Shown in pieces: positions 5,635 through 7,987 of a stretch of DNA of 7,987 nucleotides. The notes under the pieces were generated by a model. The model saw only the letters and a program-made list of their open reading frames with translations, was not told the origin of the DNA and did no database searches. A program made the position numbers and the translations under genes. Position 1 is the stretch's first letter. Every line of letters starts with the position of its first letter. Origin of the DNA: DATKMP01 sp035541775 (lineage in GTDB: Bacteria; Bacteroidota; Ignavibacteria; UBA10030); the NCBI GenBank assembly GCA_035541775.1, contig DATKMP010000140.1, forward strand, positions 1 to 7,987. Reading direction: 5' to 3'.

Positions 5635-5655
5635 TGAATAATGATTCATTATTCA
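5635..5655. promoter_or_regulatory. Palindromic operator, probably for the adjacent TetR regulator
   Basis: A perfect 21-bp palindrome: arm TGAATAATGA (5635-5644), central T (5645), arm TCATTATTCA (5646-5655). It abuts the -10 hexamer, covers the predicted transcription start and ends just before the SD of the TetR gene. Position, symmetry and size are typical of TetR-family operators. The TGAAT...ATTCA half-sites recall, from memory, the operator type of Bacillus FadR-like TetR proteins; that likeness is tentative. Confidence 0.85.
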
Positions 5656-5669
5656 TAAAGGAGCCATGT

Positions 5670-6260
5670 ATGAGAAAACGTGAAGGGAACAAAGAACAGG
5701 CCATTCTCGATGCCGCCGTGAAAGTATTTGCGCAGCACGGATATCATCGTGCAAAAATATCTTCCATTGCAGAACATGCCAAAGTCGCTACCGGAAGTAT
5801 TTATCTTTATTATCGCGACAAAGAAAATATTTTGCTGACAATCTTTGACCGATTCTGGACCACCTTAACGGCAGAACTTCACATCATCGTTAAACGCACC
5901 GATATTCACCCGACGGAAAAATTAGACCTGGTGATCGATGCGTTTTTCAAAATGTTTATCGCGAACTCTTCCCTCGCGACAGTTTTTGTGAACGAACAAA
6001 ATCATCTGGTGAAAGACAAACGGAGCAACGTCGCGAAGCAATTTGAAAATTATCTCGACATTGCCGAAGAAATTATTCGCGAAGGTGTCCGTAAAGGGCA
6101 ATTCAATCCCGACATCGATATCAAATTGTTCCGCCATTATATCATCGGCGGAATTCGTACCGTACTTCAATACTGGGCACAGCAACCCAACACGCTATCT
6201 CTTGACCGGATTTGCAACAATGTAAAATATTTTAGTAAAAACGGATTGCTGATCAAATAA
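5670..6260 (+). CDS. TetR/AcrR-family transcriptional regulator
   Basis: Ligand-responsive DNA-binding repressor, 196 aa, normal for the family. The N-terminal TetR helix-turn-helix spans about 7-53: AILDAAVKVFAQHGYHRAKI (11-30), helix 2 around SSIAEHAKVA (31-40), and the recognition-helix block TGSIYLYYRDKENIL (41-55), which is highly characteristic. The remainder is helical ligand-binding and dimerisation domain of unknown specificity. Start chosen at 5670 because AAAGGAG (5657-5663) lies 6 nt upstream; an in-frame ATG at 5634 lies within the promoter/operator and is unlikely, and the ATG at 5666 is out of frame and stops at once. It leads an operon with TolC- and HlyD-type genes and has a perfect palindrome over its promoter, so autoregulation and control of export is the natural reading. 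The HTH is somewhat like FadR (YsiA) of Bacillus, but the ligand cannot be inferred. Confidence 0.95.
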   Translation: MRKREGNKEQAILDAAVKVFAQHGYHRAKISSIAEHAKVATGSIYLYYRDKENILLTIFDRFWTTLTAELHIIVKRTDIHPTEKLDLVIDAFFKMFIANSSLATVFVNEQNHLVKDKRSNVAKQFENYLDIAEEIIREGVRKGQFNPDIDIKLFRHYIIGGIRTVLQYWAQQPNTLSLDRICNNVKYFSKNGLLIK

Positions 6261-6291
6261 TCGACAGCATACTACTAACGAAGGAATCACT

Positions 6292-7770
6292 ATGCGAGTA
6301 AATTCTTTTTTCTATGGCACACTGACGATGGCACTGCTCGGTGTTATGGTTGTGCCGACGAGCGCCCAGCGCCTCACACTTCCAGAAGCCGTGGACATTG
6401 CATGGAAAAACAATGAACGCATTCACCAGTTTGAAGAGCGGCTCGAACAAAAACAATACGATCGAAACGAAGCGTGGGGAAACTTTCTCCCCTCTCTTTC
6501 TTTTAACGGCAGTTATAATCGCATGAATGCGCCGTTGGAAATGGATTTAAGTGGAATTCGAGAAGCGCTTATTCAAATCGAATCGAATAATCAAGTCTCA
6601 CTCGCTAATCTCAAAAATGTTATGACGACGGGGCTGCCCTTATCGGCGGCCGCGCAACAGGCAGTATATCAATCAGCACAATCGGGATATGATGCCGCGT
6701 TACCGTCATTTTCAGAAGTGCTGAAGAAGCAGGATTATAAGGACGGATATTTTCTCGGCGTGCAGCCGATTTTCCTCGGCGGAAAATTGCTTGCCGCAAA
6801 AAGATATGCTTCGTCCGAACTTCAATCCGCAGAAATCGAATTAAAAAAAACAAAAGATGAAGTAACACAGGAAACCATCGCCAATTATCTTGCGGTGGTG
6901 CTGTTGAACGATGTGGTGAACACTCGTGAAAATGTTTTAGCGGGCATGCAAAAGCATCAAGCGGATGCAAAGCGTTTATTAGATGCTGGTTTGATAGCAA
7001 CGCATCAGGAATTGCGCGCGGAAGTCGCCGTGGCGGAAGCCGAACGCAATTTGTTCGACGATCAAAACAAACGGACGCTGGCACTCATCGCGCTGAAGAA
7101 CACGTTAGGTTTGCCTGAACTCGATCCAGTCGAAGTGACCGATTCGCTCACCTTCATCGATATTCCGGATTCACTCAATGTCTTTCTTGTTCAGGCACAG
7201 CACAGCAATCCGATTCTTCAAATTATTGCGCAGAAGAAAAATGCAGCATCACAAAAATTCAACGCCGAACGCGCAGAGTTTCTGCCGCAGGTTGCTGCGT
7301 TCGGAAAATATGAGATCTTTCCACAAGACTTAATGGTCGGTTTGGAACCGCACTGGATCGTCGGCGTTCAAGTCAGCATCAATTTATTCAATGGATTTAA
7401 AAAATATTCCCGCTTGGAAAGCGCATCGCATTTGGAACGCGAGGTCGAATTTATTGAAGCGGATGCACAAAAGAAAATCGGTTTGCTGGTGAACAAAAAT
7501 TATTCCGACATGACGAATTCCCGCAACCGCTACTTCAAACTGCAAACCAATCGTTCTCTGGCATCAGAAAATTTACGGTTGATGGATAAACGCTTTCAAA
7601 CCGGATTGAGTACATCGTTGGATGTTATCGACGCACAATTGATTTATGAAAAAGACGAAGTCGAAAGCAAGAATTCGCTGTTCGATTATTACCGGTCGAT
7701 GACGGAATTATTCGCTTCTATCGGTCAACCAGAAAAAGTTATAGAAATTTGGAAATCAAAGGAGAAATAA
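6292..7770 (+). CDS. TolC-family outer membrane efflux protein
   Basis: Outer-membrane channel subunit (OEP family), expected to trimerise into a beta-barrel plus periplasmic alpha-barrel tunnel and to export substrates with an MFP and an inner-membrane pump. 492 aa. The N-terminus is a signal peptide (hydrophobic core about 7-22, likely cleavage after PTSA at 25). The family's internal duplication is visible: repeat 1 has LTLPEAVDIAWKNN (28-41), FLPSLSFNGSY (66-76) and RLLDAGLIATHQELRAEVAV (228-247); repeat 2 has FLPQVAAFGKY (330-340), VGVQVSINLFNGFKKYSR (357-374) and RFQTGLSTSLDVIDAQLIYE (434-453). Repeat 1 carries an extra segment of about 70 residues (about 80-150) between its two beta-strands, which repeat 2 lacks. 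GAAGGA precedes the ATG. It follows the TetR gene by 31 nt with no terminator and is followed at once by the MFP gene. Confidence 0.94.
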   Translation: MRVNSFFYGTLTMALLGVMVVPTSAQRLTLPEAVDIAWKNNERIHQFEERLEQKQYDRNEAWGNFLPSLSFNGSYNRMNAPLEMDLSGIREALIQIESNNQVSLANLKNVMTTGLPLSAAAQQAVYQSAQSGYDAALPSFSEVLKKQDYKDGYFLGVQPIFLGGKLLAAKRYASSELQSAEIELKKTKDEVTQETIANYLAVVLLNDVVNTRENVLAGMQKHQADAKRLLDAGLIATHQELRAEVAVAEAERNLFDDQNKRTLALIALKNTLGLPELDPVEVTDSLTFIDIPDSLNVFLVQAQHSNPILQIIAQKKNAASQKFNAERAEFLPQVAAFGKYEIFPQDLMVGLEPHWIVGVQVSINLFNGFKKYSRLESASHLEREVEFIEADAQKKIGLLVNKNYSDMTNSRNRYFKLQTNRSLASENLRLMDKRFQTGLSTSLDVIDAQLIYEKDEVESKNSLFDYYRSMTELFASIGQPEKVIEIWKSKEK

Positions 7771-7771
7771 C

Positions 7772-7987
7772 ATGAACACGAAAACAAAATTAATTCTTGC
7801 TATTCCCGCTGCCATTGCAATTATTTCTGTGGCAGTCCTGCTGATGAAATGGATTATTCCCGACCGTCCGGTTGTCACTGGAATTGTGGAAGCGAAAGAA
7901 ATCGATGTCGCATCGAAAATTCCCGGACGTGTGGACACGGTTTTCGTTCATGAAGGTGACCACGTGCAAAAAGGTCAGGTGCTTGCA
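7772..7987 (+). CDS. HlyD-family membrane fusion protein, N-terminal part (cut by window edge)
   Basis: ATG at 7772 with AAAGGAG about 7 nt upstream; the frame stays open to the window end (72 codons). The first residues MNTKTKLILA lead into a single membrane anchor (about 6-25, ending near VAVLLMKW), followed by a periplasmic region. TGIVEAKEIDVASKIPGR (36-53) and VFVHEGDHVQKGQVLA (57-72) match the first half of the biotinyl-lipoyl-like domain of HlyD/EmrA/YbhG-type adaptor proteins. Such proteins bridge an inner-membrane transporter and a TolC-type channel, which agrees with the preceding gene one base away. The rest, and the pump itself (an ABC transporter, or less likely MFS), lie beyond the window. 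Confidence 0.93.
   Translation, partial: MNTKTKLILAIPAAIAIISVAVLLMKWIIPDRPVVTGIVEAKEIDVASKIPGRVDTVFVHEGDHVQKGQVLA

Noticed and set aside
5390..5641. 83-codon plus-strand reading frame across the intergenic region
   Set aside because: It runs antisense over the trp leader and through both promoters, has no SD and no recognisable domain; the minus-strand leader explains the sequence.
5634..5669. Twelve-residue N-terminal extension of the TetR protein from the ATG at 5634
   Set aside because: This ATG sits on the -10/operator and before the predicted transcription start; the ATG at 5670 has a perfect SD and fits the family N-terminus.
1..7987. CRISPR array, tRNA/rRNA gene, insertion sequence or phage element
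   Set aside because: No spaced direct repeats, no tRNA-like cloverleaf and no transposase or integrase reading frame; nearly the whole window is accounted for by the two operons and their control region.

Overview
The window comes from a bacterial chromosome of moderate, slightly AT-leaning composition. It uses Shine-Dalgarno (SD) sequences (AAAGGAG/GGAGG) and sigma70-type promoters (TTGACA-N17-TATAAT). A periplasm-spanning export system with an outer-membrane TolC-type protein indicates a Gram-negative (diderm) organism. The protein style would fit the Bacteroidota/Ignavibacteria/Chlorobi (FCB) neighbourhood, but I cannot fix the lineage from sequence alone.

Left two-thirds, minus strand (about 1-5515): a tryptophan biosynthesis operon, in transcription order leader peptide - trpB2 - trpE - trpG - trpD - trpC - trpF (only the first 12 codons of trpF are inside the window). 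trpE/G, G/D and D/C are joined by ATGA stop/start overlaps, and trpC/trpF by an 11-nt overlap. The enzymes convert chorismate to anthranilate (TrpE/TrpG), then PR-anthranilate (TrpD), CdRP (TrpF) and indole-3-glycerol phosphate (TrpC); TrpB2 condenses indole with serine. trpA and a canonical trpB are not in the window.

The most informative stretch is the trp leader (5327-5515). It holds a promoter, a 27-codon leader ORF with four Trp codons (WWWRW core) and no SD, and RNA segments that can form the three classical alternative helices: a protector (Trp codons with codons 22-26), an antiterminator (end of ORF with the 5' arm of the terminator, 15 of 16 positions pairing) and an intrinsic terminator with a U-tract. 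This is a complete ribosome-mediated Trp attenuator, apparently starting from a leaderless mRNA. A second terminator-like hairpin lies between trpB2 and trpE, just before a trpE start that lacks an SD.

Right third, plus strand (about 5606-7987): a divergently transcribed export operon, consisting of a TetR-family regulator, a TolC-family outer-membrane efflux protein, and the start of an HlyD-type membrane fusion protein cut by the window edge. Its promoter is a perfect sigma70 consensus, followed directly by a perfect 21-bp palindrome covering the predicted transcription start, very probably the autoregulatory TetR operator. The inner-membrane transporter genes should follow outside the window.
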